Source: Scatosoma sp002474405 (GTDB taxonomy: Bacteria; Bacillota; Clostridia; Christensenellales; Borkfalkiaceae). From it: a stretch of 64,000 nt of DNA. Under the pieces are notes generated by a model. It made no database searches. It was given only the letters and a program-made list of their open reading frames with translations, and had not been told where the DNA came from. The DNA lies in contig CALAFO010000095.1 of the NCBI GenBank assembly GCA_937892545.1, positions 13,977 through 77,976 on the forward strand. Direction: 5' to 3'. This document shows, one piece after another, positions 30,324 to 38,029 of the stretch (the first letter of the stretch is position 1; each line of letters begins with the position of its first letter). The translations under genes were made by a program, and so were the position numbers.

Positions 30324-31207
30324 ACTCTGAACCCCAATTTGTCCGCAAAACCGCGCAACCTGTAATTTTTATCTTTCAATAAACGGCGTTTGTTTTTAAA
30401 GCAGTCGCCGTATTCCGCCAGAATCTCCAGTTCCCGCTTTCTGCCCTCTTCTATTTTCCCCCCGTACGCTTCCAGCACGTTCCGCGCCGCAACGGCGCGT
30501 CTCCATTTCCCGCTCAGAACGTTTTTCACCGAACGGAATTTCGAACGGATTTTCCCCGTCGCCCCGATTTCGTTGTTCCCGTGCTGCCGGTACAGCATAT
30601 ACGCGTTTTCGTCGAAATGTATCTCCCCGAACACGGAAACGATTTTCGTCATCATCCAGTCGTGTATATCCAGCGCCCCGTCGTATTCCGCGCAGATTCC
30701 GCGCGCCCGTTCGTTGAATACAAACGTGCACCCCGGCGCGATGCTTTTTATAAACGGCAGCGGAAATTTCGTCGCATACGCTTTTCCGCCCGCTGCGGCG
30801 CCCGCAATCGGCTGCAGCGCGCTGTCCACAACCCGTACGCTGCCGCAGTACAGCTGCGGAATCGTATCGTCGTATCCGCGCAGCATATCCGTCGCCGCTT
30901 TCAGTTTATCGGGCAGCCACACGTCGTCCTGGTCGGCAAAAGCGTAATAATCCGCTTCCGGAGTCTCCCGCAACAGCTGCCAGAAACTCTTTGCGCAGCC
31001 GAGATTCTCCCCGTCGATCAAAGACACTCTTTCGTCTTTCGCAACGTACTCGCGGATAATCTTCCTCGTTTTCTCTTCCGGATCGCCGCCGTCGTTGCGA
31101 ATCGTCAGTTTTACGTTCACGCCGTTCTGATTCAGTATGCTCTCAATCTGTTCTTTTATATATTTGTCGCCGTTATAGGCAGACAACAACACCGCTACGT
31201 TAACCAA
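30299..31207 (-). CDS. Family 2 glycosyltransferase, probable rhamnosyltransferase
   Basis: I place the start at the TTG at 31207, because CAGGAG lies seven bases upstream and the family's N-terminal strand (VNVAVLLSAYNG) begins right after. An in-frame ATG at 31261 lies deep in the preceding gene and has no ribosome site. The product has 302 residues. It has the GT-A nucleotide-binding motif SAYNGDKYI, RNDGG, and the DxD-containing segment FADQDDVWLPDKL that is common in rhamnosyltransferases of the RgpA/B and WbbL type. It probably adds rhamnose from the dTDP-rhamnose made by the same operon; the acceptor is unknown. It overlaps the upstream gene by eight bases. Confidence 0.85.
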   Translation of the reverse strand: MVNVAVLLSAYNGDKYIKEQIESILNQNGVNVKLTIRNDGGDPEEKTRKIIREYVAKDERVSLIDGENLGCAKSFWQLLRETPEADYYAFADQDDVWLPDKLKAATDMLRGYDDTIPQLYCGSVRVVDSALQPIAGAAAGGKAYATKFPLPFIKSIAPGCTFVFNERARGICAEYDGALDIHDWMMTKIVSVFGEIHFDENAYMLYRQHGNNEIGATGKIRSKFRSVKNVLSGKWRRAVAARNVLEAYGGKIEEGRKRELEILAEYGDCFKNKRRLLKDKNYRLRGFADKLGFRVCVLTGKL

Positions 31208-32351
31208 TCTGCAACTCCTGTTTTCCGGAACTTTTTCTATTTTCCCCGCTGACATCTTCACCGATAATACTCAGCACGATTTTGTTAATTTTCCGTTGAT
31301 CGAATTTTTCTTCCGCAAACAACCGCGCGTTTTTTCCCATCTCTTCCGCTTCTTCCGGATGCTCGATACACCAGATTGCTTTTTCCGCCAGTTTTTTCAC
31401 ATCGGCAGCCTCTACAAGGAACCCGTTGTATCCGTCTTTCACCGTTTCCCTGCATCCGATATTGTCGCTTGTAAGCACGGTTCTCCCGGTCGCTTCCGCC
31501 TCCATTATCGACATCGGAACGCCTTCGCGATAACGGCTCGGCAGTATAAACGCCGTGCATTCTCCGAGATACGCCCGTACGTCTTTCGCCACGCCGAGAT
31601 AGTTCACGCTTCCGTCGTCGATATACTCCCGTATATCGGAAAGCGTTACGGTACTCTCCGCGCCCAGATAATTAAACACGGCGTCGGGATATTTTTTCTT
31701 CACGATTCTCGCGCACTCGCAGTATTCGTAAACGCCCTTGGTTTTAAGCATACGGGCTACCATCAGAAACGTACGCCGGTTTTTCATCGGCATAAACGCA
31801 AACTTTTCAAGGTCCACGCCCACTCCGGGAATCACTTTACATTGCTCTTCTTTCACAAGCCGCCGCCCGATAAATTCCGCTTTATCGTCGTTGTTCAGAA
31901 AAATAATTTTCTTACAATACCGAAAAGACTTTTTATACAAACAACAAACGGTTTTGCGAACGATCGCCCATTTTAAACCGCGATTGATAAACACGTCCCC
32001 CGCGCCTTCAACCATCGAAACGATATGTTTCACACCGGCTTTATGCGCCGCCGCCACGCCGAGCGTATTCGGTTTCAGCATAAACGTCATCACTACGTCG
32101 GGACGTATCTCTCTTATTATCTGTTTATAATATCCTTTCAGGCGGAGAACCGCAAAAGGATTCAGACTTCTGTTGCTTTGTTCCGCGCAAAACAACCTGT
32201 CAATCGGCAAAGCCCGTATTTCTTCCTTATACTTCGAATCAAGCACCGATGCGGAAACGTTCCAGCCGGCATCTTTTAACGCCTGTATCAATCCCACGCG
32301 AAAATTGAGAACGGTCTGCGAAGCGCCGCAAAGCAATAAAATTTTTTTCAT
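31200..32351 (-). CDS. Family 4 glycosyltransferase
   Basis: The protein has 383 residues with the GT-B fold: an N-terminal domain starting KKILLLCGASQ and a C-terminal nucleotide-sugar domain. The GT4 EX7E motif is visible as REGVPMSIMEAE (about residue 272-283), preceded by ILPSR. It resembles enzymes that add the second sugar to an undecaprenyl-diphosphate-linked sugar. It stands 107 bases after the initiating transferase, with a terminator-like hairpin between them. Donor sugar is not predictable from sequence. Confidence 0.88.
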   Translation of the reverse strand: MKKILLLCGASQTVLNFRVGLIQALKDAGWNVSASVLDSKYKEEIRALPIDRLFCAEQSNRSLNPFAVLRLKGYYKQIIREIRPDVVMTFMLKPNTLGVAAAHKAGVKHIVSMVEGAGDVFINRGLKWAIVRKTVCCLYKKSFRYCKKIIFLNNDDKAEFIGRRLVKEEQCKVIPGVGVDLEKFAFMPMKNRRTFLMVARMLKTKGVYEYCECARIVKKKYPDAVFNYLGAESTVTLSDIREYIDDGSVNYLGVAKDVRAYLGECTAFILPSRYREGVPMSIMEAEATGRTVLTSDNIGCRETVKDGYNGFLVEAADVKKLAEKAIWCIEHPEEAEEMGKNARLFAEEKFDQRKINKIVLSIIGEDVSGENRKSSGKQELQIG

Positions 32352-32396
32352 CTGTTCTTTCGCACCTCAACTCCGCAATTTTTCTTTCTCTATGCG

Positions 32397-32423
32397 AAAA
32401 AAGCCGTGGGTACGGCATTTTTT
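32397..32423 (-). terminator. Terminator-like hairpin inside the exopolysaccharide operon
   Basis: On the minus strand GCCGT-ACCC-ACGGC is followed by TTTTTT and preceded by AAAAAA, so the stem can extend by A-U pairs; it works in both directions. It lies after the first gene of the operon, and I see no promoter between it and the next gene. Read-through or antitermination would be needed for the other eight genes. Confidence 0.6.
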
Positions 32424-32458
32424 CTGACTCTTTTCCGTTTTTTTCGTCGTTTCCCGCT

Positions 32459-33283
32459 TCAGCGTATTTTTTCCGCGTCGTTGCCGTCGCGGCGGAGCAC
32501 CGCCACCAGCGTGCGGAAAAACAATTTAATATCCAGCCACAGCGAAGCGTGTTTCACGTAATACGCGTCCAGAATCGCCTTGTTTTTATAATACACGTCG
32601 TCGCGCCCGTGCACCTGCGCGTAGCCCGAAATGCCGGGGCGCATCTCAAACACGCCCAGCCGCGCCCGCATCTCGTTGCAATGCGCTTCGCTCAGGATCA
32701 GCGGACGATACCCGATAATCGACATTTTTCCCGAAAGACAGCAGAATAATTGCGGAAGCTCGTCCAGCGAAAATTTACGCAGAAACTTTCCCACTTTCGT
32801 CATATATCGTTCGGGGTGATCGAGAATCGAAGTCGCCGTATCCCCGGGCGCCGTTATCTTCATCGAGCGGAATTTCAGACAGTAGAACACCTTTCCTTTC
32901 CGCCCCATCCGCTTTTGTTTAAACAGCACGGGTCCCTTCGAATCGCACTTGATGGCAATCGCTATCGCCAGAAACAACGGCGAAAAAATAATAATCGCCA
33001 GAAGCGATAAAACAATATCCAGCGCCCGCTTGCAAAAACGATAGACGTACCGTTTTTTCATGTTCGGCTGAAACGCGGCGATATACTCCTCGTAATATTC
33101 GTCGGAATATTTCCTCGTAACGTCGAATTTATCCGGATTGCCCGCCATGCCGTTTTCGGCGCGCGCCTCCGTTTTTCCATCCATCGGGCAGCACGCGGAC
33201 TCCGCCGCTTCGGAAAAAGCGACTTCTTTGTTAACTTTTCCCGCGCTCTTCTCCGCGCCGTGCTCCAACGTAACAGTACCCAT
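32459..33283 (-). CDS. Undecaprenyl-phosphate sugar phosphotransferase (initiating transferase)
   Basis: The enzyme (bacterial sugar transferase family, WcaJ/PglC catalytic domain) loads the first sugar phosphate onto undecaprenyl phosphate at the inner membrane. The membrane helix RALDIVLSLLAIIIF is followed by KFRSM, LDELPQL and the C-terminal RPGISGYAQVHGRD motif. The catalytic domain is only the last 190 residues. The frame is open to 33412, but that TTG lies within the -10 element, so translation must begin later. I use the ATG at 33283 (274 residues), which has only a weak ribosome site; ATGs at about 33184 and 33148 are alternatives. The N-terminal about 80 residues before the membrane helix are polar and unlike the family. 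First gene of the operon. Confidence 0.85.
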   Translation of the reverse strand: MGTVTLEHGAEKSAGKVNKEVAFSEAAESACCPMDGKTEARAENGMAGNPDKFDVTRKYSDEYYEEYIAAFQPNMKKRYVYRFCKRALDIVLSLLAIIIFSPLFLAIAIAIKCDSKGPVLFKQKRMGRKGKVFYCLKFRSMKITAPGDTATSILDHPERYMTKVGKFLRKFSLDELPQLFCCLSGKMSIIGYRPLILSEAHCNEMRARLGVFEMRPGISGYAQVHGRDDVYYKNKAILDAYYVKHASLWLDIKLFFRTLVAVLRRDGNDAEKIR

Positions 33284-33411
33284 TGTGCTCAAATTTATCT
33301 CCACATTCTTCGGGGGAACCGTCCGGATTTCCCGACTGTTTTTTTCGCCCGAAACCGCGTATTTCTTCGTTATCGTACCGCGTGCGCCGTACGGGCACAC
33401 GGATTTCTTCA

Positions 33412-33440
33412 ATTATATCACGATTGAACATATTTGGCAA
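33412..33440 (-). promoter_or_regulatory. Sigma-A promoter of the exopolysaccharide operon
   Basis: TTGCCA (33440-33435) and TATAAT (33417-33412) lie 17 bases apart on the minus strand. The leader to the proposed ATG at 33283 is about 120 bases. Confidence 0.75.
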
Positions 33441-33884
33441 GTAAATTAACGGCGTTGCGCTTTTTTAGCCCGTTTTTCGCGTTTTTTTCGCCTTTATTTG
33501 CCTTTTTTGTATGAAAAATCCACAAAAACAGTTAATTTTTACCTGTTTTTCCGCGATTCTCCGGTCCCGCCCGCGCGCACGTTTCCGGTTACCCGCGGCT
33601 TACTTTTCAGATAACCGTTTTCGTCCGCAGGGCGCATTTCCGCCCGACTTTTCACACCTCGCGCCGCCTGCCGCACGTATTTCCCATCTATCAACATTTT
33701 CCCCGTATACACGCGTTCGTTTTTCTCGCAATAAACCGCCGCCGCTTCGCCCGCCGTGCCACGCGCGGCTGACATCAACCGCCGAACCGACGGAGCCGAA
33801 CCCGACAGAAATCGCGCCGAAAATAGCCGCCGCCCGCCGTGCCCCGCCGCCGCACACACAAAAACGCAAGCAAAAAGCGCATAA
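33441..33884. other. Intergenic region with no recognisable gene
   Basis: This stretch between the tsf terminator and the exopolysaccharide promoter is T-rich on the left and G+C-rich in the middle. Open frames on both strands lack ribosome sites and give Arg/Pro/Ala-rich translations. I see no RNA gene or repeat in it. Confidence 0.6.
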
Positions 33885-33924
33885 AGAAAAAATCGTTCCG
33901 GAGAAACGCTTCTCCGGAACGATT
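33885..33924 (-). terminator. Intrinsic terminator of rpsB-tsf
   Basis: A 15-base-pair stem (AATCGTTCCGGAGAA and its complement, very short loop) is followed on the minus strand by TTTTTTC, 20 bases after the tsf stop. Confidence 0.9.
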
Positions 33925-33943
33925 CCGAAATCAGAAATTCGTC

Positions 33944-34837
33944 TTACTTCTTCGCCGCGGCAACCTGCTTCGCAACTTCTTCGCTCAGGTCCTCGCTCTT
34001 CTTTTCCAAGCCTTCGCCCATCACGTAGAACACGAAACGGTTCGCTTTCGCGCCCGCCGCGTTCAGAATGTCGGTAACCGTCTTTTTGTCGTCCTTGATG
34101 AACGCCTGCTTCAGAAGGCAGTTTTCTTCATAGAACTTCTTGATTCTGCCGAGCACCATCTTTTCCGCAATCGCTTCGGGCTTGCCTTCGTTGATTGCCT
34201 GCTGCTTCAGCACTTCTTTCTCTTTTTCAAGGGTTTCCGTCGAAACTTCGTCCTCGGAAAGATATGCGGGCTTCGTGAACGCGATCTGCAGCGTAAGTTC
34301 GTGCGCGGCTTCTTTCGCGGCTTCCGTTTCTTCGCCAGCCATGTCCACAAGCACGCCCAGCTTTCCGCCGAGGTGGATGTACTTCGCAAGGAAGCCTTCC
34401 GTTTCGTACGCCGTGAATCTGCGTACGGCAATCTTTTCGCCGATAACCGCCGTCTGTCCTTTCAGATAATTTTCCACGGTATTGCCGTCGGAAACTTTGC
34501 AGGAAGCAAGCGCTTCTACGTCCGCGGGCTTTTCCGCAAGAATCACCTTCGAAATTTCTTCGGCAATCGCCGTAAACTGCGGGTTCTTCGCCACGAAGTC
34601 CGATTCGCAGTTCACTTCTACAAGCACGCCTTTCTTATCTTTGATATACGCGTATACGATACCTTCCGCCGCAATGCGGGAAGCCTTCTTTTCCGCTTTC
34701 GCAATGCCCCGTTCGCGAAGAAGGTCCATTGCCTTTTCCATATCGCCGTCGGTATCCGTCAACGCTTTTTTGCAATCCATTACGCCCGCGCCCGTCTTTT
34801 CGCGCAGAGCCATTACGTCTTTTGCCGTAAACGCCAT
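33944..34837 (-). CDS. tsf: Translation elongation factor Ts
   Basis: EF-Ts recharges EF-Tu by releasing GDP. The protein has 297 residues, the usual length. It shows the N-terminal UBA-like helix region with LREKTGAGVMDCKKAL (about 11-26) and the conserved NCESDFVAKN segment (about 78-87). The start has a GGAG site. It lies 186 bases after rpsB in the classic rpsB-tsf pair and is closed by a strong terminator. Nothing unusual in the sequence. Confidence 0.98.
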   Translation of the reverse strand: MAFTAKDVMALREKTGAGVMDCKKALTDTDGDMEKAMDLLRERGIAKAEKKASRIAAEGIVYAYIKDKKGVLVEVNCESDFVAKNPQFTAIAEEISKVILAEKPADVEALASCKVSDGNTVENYLKGQTAVIGEKIAVRRFTAYETEGFLAKYIHLGGKLGVLVDMAGEETEAAKEAAHELTLQIAFTKPAYLSEDEVSTETLEKEKEVLKQQAINEGKPEAIAEKMVLGRIKKFYEENCLLKQAFIKDDKKTVTDILNAAGAKANRFVFYVMGEGLEKKSEDLSEEVAKQVAAAKK

Positions 34838-35023
34838 TGTTTTATTCTCCTTTCCCTGATATTTCTTTGTTTTCCCGTGCGTTCCGACGCGCCTATTCCT
34901 CCCGCTTGTCCGTTCAGAACGGAAACGTCGGAAAAAATTGCCGCAAAATTTCCGGAACGCCGGAATTTCACGAACGCGCCGATCGGAAATCTCTCACGGC
35001 GCGTCCCTGTTTTTCGTTGCCTG

Positions 35024-35812
35024 TTAATCGGCTTTTTCTTCCGTCGCGGTTGCGGGTTCCGCCGCCACGACTTCTTCCATATCCTTCGCCTCGGTCGCGG
35101 TTTCTTCCTGCGCGGGCGCCAGAGCTTCCGCACCTTGGTTCGCTTCGATCACGGCGTTCGCAATCACCGACGTGATCAATTTGATCGCGCGGATAGCGTC
35201 GTCGTTGCCGGGAATCACGTAATCGATTTCGTCGGGGTCGCAGTTTGTATCGGTAATCGCCACTACAGGGATACCCATCTTCTTCGCTTCCTTCACCGCG
35301 ATTTCTTCGCCGTGAGGGTCCACCACGAACATCACGCCGGGCATCGATTTCATGTTCTTGATGCCGCCGAGATTCGCCTGCAATTTGCCCATTTCCTTTT
35401 TAAGGAGCATTACTTCTTTCTTGGGCAGAAGCTCGAACTCTCCGTTCGCTTCCATCTTTTCCAGTTTTTCAAGGCGTTCCACGCGCGAACGCATCGTCTT
35501 GAAATTGGTAAGGCAACCGCCCAGCCAGCGCGAATTCACGTAGAACTGTCCGCAGCGTTCCGCCTCTTCTTTCACCGCTTCCTGCGCCTGGTTCTTCGTA
35601 CCCACGAAAAGTACCGTCTTGCCCGCTTTCACGCTGTCGCATACAAACTTGTACGCTTCTTCGATCAGACCTACGGTAAGCTGTAAGTCGATGATGTGAA
35701 TGTCGTTTCTCGCGGCGAAGATGTACTTCTTCATTTTCGGGTTCCATTTTCTCGTCTGATGTCCGAAATGAACGCCTGCTTCGAGAAGCTGTTTCATTGT
35801 GATAACTGCCAT
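35024..35812 (-). CDS. rpsB: 30S ribosomal protein S2
   Basis: The protein has 262 residues from the ATG at 35812, which follows GGAGG; the open frame continues 13 codons upstream without a site. It shows the S2 N-terminus VHFGHQTRKWNPKMKKYIF and the C-terminal DEIDYVIPGNDDAIRAI segment. The last 30 residues are an Ala/Glu-rich tail (after AEALAPAQEE), longer than in Bacillus S2 and probably disordered. First gene of the rpsB-tsf operon, with its own promoter and a 5' leader of about 115 bases that could bind S2 for feedback control, although I recognise no specific leader structure. Confidence 0.98.
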   Translation of the reverse strand: MAVITMKQLLEAGVHFGHQTRKWNPKMKKYIFAARNDIHIIDLQLTVGLIEEAYKFVCDSVKAGKTVLFVGTKNQAQEAVKEEAERCGQFYVNSRWLGGCLTNFKTMRSRVERLEKLEKMEANGEFELLPKKEVMLLKKEMGKLQANLGGIKNMKSMPGVMFVVDPHGEEIAVKEAKKMGIPVVAITDTNCDPDEIDYVIPGNDDAIRAIKLITSVIANAVIEANQGAEALAPAQEETATEAKDMEEVVAAEPATATEEKAD

Positions 35813-35934
35813 AATTGTGCCTCCGTTAAACCTCCCCGCTTCGCGTATCACCGCCTTTCATCATCCGCATTGAATAAGATTTACGGACACGGTAGGCGCG
35901 CGAAAAATCGGGTGCGTATTTTTTAGCTTTATCT

Positions 35935-35963
35935 ATTTTAGCATATCTTTGCTTTTTGAGCAA
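35935..35963 (-). promoter_or_regulatory. Promoter of rpsB-tsf
   Basis: TTGCTC (35963-35958) and TAAAAT (35940-35935) are 17 bases apart on the minus strand, with TGC before the -10 (extended -10). Confidence 0.65.
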
Positions 35964-36052
35964 CTTTTTTTGCGCCGTTTTTCCCGATAATTTTTCTTTT
36001 TTTCGTATTTTTTTTGTTTATCGCAACATATCCGCGCGGAAACGGCGTCATT

Positions 36053-37096
36053 TCAGCCGAAATAATCTATCCTCATCGCCTTGCGCACGGAGGCAAGCGT
36101 CTGCGCCGCCTTCTTTTCCGCCGTTTCGCATCCGCGGCGCAGAATTTCGCGCACTTCGTCCTTTCTGCCTTCCCACGCCTTGCGCCGCTCGTAAATGGGC
36201 GCGAGCTCCTCGTTTAAAACGTTGATCAGGAACTTCTTTATTTTTACGTCGCCCAGCCCCCCGCGGCGGTAATGGTCTTTCAGTTCGTCCAGATTTTTAT
36301 AGTCGGGCAGGTACTTCGCAAACTGATCTTCGCGGCAGAACGCGTCAAGATAGGTGAACACCGTGTTCCCTTCCACCTTTCCGGGGTCGCTCACCTTGAT
36401 GTGGTCGGGGTCGGTATACATCGACATCACCTTTTCCTTAATCGCGGCAGGCTCGTCCGCAAGGTAAATGCAGTTTCCCAGCGATTTACTCATCTTCGCC
36501 TTACCGTCCAGCCCCGGCAGGCGGAAGCAGTTCTTGTTCGCGGGCAGCACGATTTCCGGTTCCACCAGCGTTTCGCCGTACACCGCGTTGAATTTATGCA
36601 CGATTTCCTTGCACTGTTCTATCATCGGCGCCTGATCCTCGCCCGCGGGCACCGTAGTCGCGCCGAACGCCGTAATGTCCGCCGCCTGCGAAATAGGATA
36701 CGTTAAAAAGCCCACAGGTATGCTCGTTTCGAAATTTCTCAGCTGAATTTCGGCTTTCACCGTCGGGTTTCTCTGCAACCTCGAAAGCGTTACCAGATTC
36801 ATATAGTAGAACGTCAGTTCGGTCAGTTCGGGCACCGTGGATTGTATAAAAATCGTGGCTTTTTCGGGGTCGATGCCGCAGGCAAGATAGTCCAGCGCCA
36901 CTTCCATCACGTTGGAGCGCACCTTTTCGGGGTGTTCGGCGTTGTCGGTCAGCGCCTGCGCGTCGGCAATCATAATGTAAATTTCGTCGAATTTTCCCGT
37001 GTTCTGCAGCCGCACGCGTTCGCGCAGCGAACCTACGTAATGCCCGATATGCAGTCTGCCCGTGGGTCTGTCGCCCGTCAGAATAACGTTTTTCAT
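36053..37096 (-). CDS. trpS: Tryptophanyl-tRNA synthetase
   Basis: The enzyme charges tRNA-Trp. The protein has 347 residues from the ATG at 37096, which has GGAG nine bases upstream; the much longer open frame upstream crosses the promoter and is not translated. Class I signatures are HIGH (16-19) and KMSKS (201-205), and GEDQ is at about 152-155. The upstream region is too short for a T-box: only about 70 bases separate the -10 from the start. Single gene between ymxH and the rpsB promoter. Confidence 0.97.
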   Translation of the reverse strand: MKNVILTGDRPTGRLHIGHYVGSLRERVRLQNTGKFDEIYIMIADAQALTDNAEHPEKVRSNVMEVALDYLACGIDPEKATIFIQSTVPELTELTFYYMNLVTLSRLQRNPTVKAEIQLRNFETSIPVGFLTYPISQAADITAFGATTVPAGEDQAPMIEQCKEIVHKFNAVYGETLVEPEIVLPANKNCFRLPGLDGKAKMSKSLGNCIYLADEPAAIKEKVMSMYTDPDHIKVSDPGKVEGNTVFTYLDAFCREDQFAKYLPDYKNLDELKDHYRRGGLGDVKIKKFLINVLNEELAPIYERRKAWEGRKDEVREILRRGCETAEKKAAQTLASVRKAMRIDYFG

Positions 37097-37174
37097 CGCA
37101 AAAATGCTCCTTCTTTTCTCCGCTCCCGCGCAAAAAACGCAAAAACGGCAATCAACAAGCTTGATTTTTGCAAA

Positions 37175-37203
37175 ATTATACCACGAAAAAGCGCGTTTGT
37201 CAA
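37175..37203 (-). promoter_or_regulatory. Consensus sigma-A promoter of trpS
   Basis: Perfect TTGACA (37203-37198) and TATAAT (37180-37175), 17-base spacer, with TGG immediately before the -10. Confidence 0.85.
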
Positions 37204-37359
37204 CGGTTTTCGCCCGTCCTCGCCCGCCGCGGAAAGCTTTTTGCTCATTTCCCTCCGCGCCGGCAACTTTCCCCACACAAACAACATTCCCCCACACCAA
37301 CAGCGCGCCGCCCGTGCAAACCGCGTTCTCTCCGCGCAACCCGCGATACCGCCGTTTTC

Positions 37360-37779
37360 TTATTCGTATTCGTCGAACGATCTTCTTCCGTCTCCCCGCG
37401 GCGCGGGCGCATACGGCGGCGCCGGCGGATACAAAGGCGGCGCGAATCCTCCGGGCGATCCCTCTCCCGGCATACACGGTACCCCCTGCCGCGCGGACGG
37501 CGCTCCCTGCGGCGGACAAACTTTCCCGCGGTTTTTCCCCGCGCGGCGCAGCCCTTCGGCGCGCACCAGAATCACGTCCTCGCCGATGCAGGAGATACAT
37601 TTCACGTCGATGAACACGTCTCCCTTTTTAAACGAAAAGCCTTTGTTTCCGGGCACCACTATGCCGAGAAACACATTTTCCGGGTAGCGGAACACCACGT
37701 CGCACACCCTGCCCAGCCGCTTCCCGTCCGTCAGGTTCACCACTTCCTTGCTGCGCAGATACGTATAGGAAATTTCCAT
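37360..37779 (-). CDS. YlmC/YmxH family PRC-barrel protein
   Basis: The protein has 139 residues. The N-terminal 75-80 residues match the YlmC/YmxH PRC-barrel family of spore-formers (MEISYTYLRSKEVVNLTDG, FLGIVVPG, CIGEDVILV). The rest is an unusual Pro/Gly-rich tail (APPLYPPAPPYAPAPRG) ending in DEYE, not found in typical YmxH proteins of about 80-90 residues. A clean GGAGG site precedes the ATG. The role in the family is not established beyond sporulation association in some Firmicutes. It is divergent from cls, and downstream lies trpS with its own promoter. Confidence 0.82.
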   Translation of the reverse strand: MEISYTYLRSKEVVNLTDGKRLGRVCDVVFRYPENVFLGIVVPGNKGFSFKKGDVFIDVKCISCIGEDVILVRAEGLRRAGKNRGKVCPPQGAPSARQGVPCMPGEGSPGGFAPPLYPPAPPYAPAPRGDGRRSFDEYE

Positions 37780-37966
37780 GTCCGTTTCCTCCTTTTCGCT
37801 CCGCTTCCGCCCGTCAGAGCCTGCCGCGGGGCTATTTATTATATGCCGTAAAATGACGAAAAAGTGATAATTTCCCCGAATTCAGCCTTTTTCCGCCATA
37901 AAAAGCGCCGGTAACCCGCAAAAAAATGAAATATCGGTGAAAGGAAGGCAAACTTCCGCGCGGCGG

Positions 37967-37995
37967 TTGACAAAATATAAAAAAAGAGGTATACT
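37967..37995 (+). promoter_or_regulatory. Sigma-A promoter of cls
   Basis: TTGACA (37967-37972) and TATACT (37990-37995) with a 17-base spacer, 35 bases upstream of the cls start codon. Confidence 0.85.
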
Positions 37996-38029
37996 GTATT
38001 TAATAGAAACAGACGAAGAGGTGCACGGC

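Noticed and set aside
33511..34077. 188-codon plus-strand frame between the exopolysaccharide and tsf regions
   Set aside because: Overlaps the tsf terminator and gene end, no ribosome site, Pro/Arg-rich translation without any motif.
37097..37174. Possible T-box riboswitch for trpS
   Set aside because: Only about 70 bases separate the -10 from the start codon, too short for a T-box, and no T-box sequence is visible.
36053..37600. Longer 515-residue version of TrpS
   Set aside because: The extra 168 codons run through the trpS promoter and into ymxH; the family start with its own ribosome site is at 37096.
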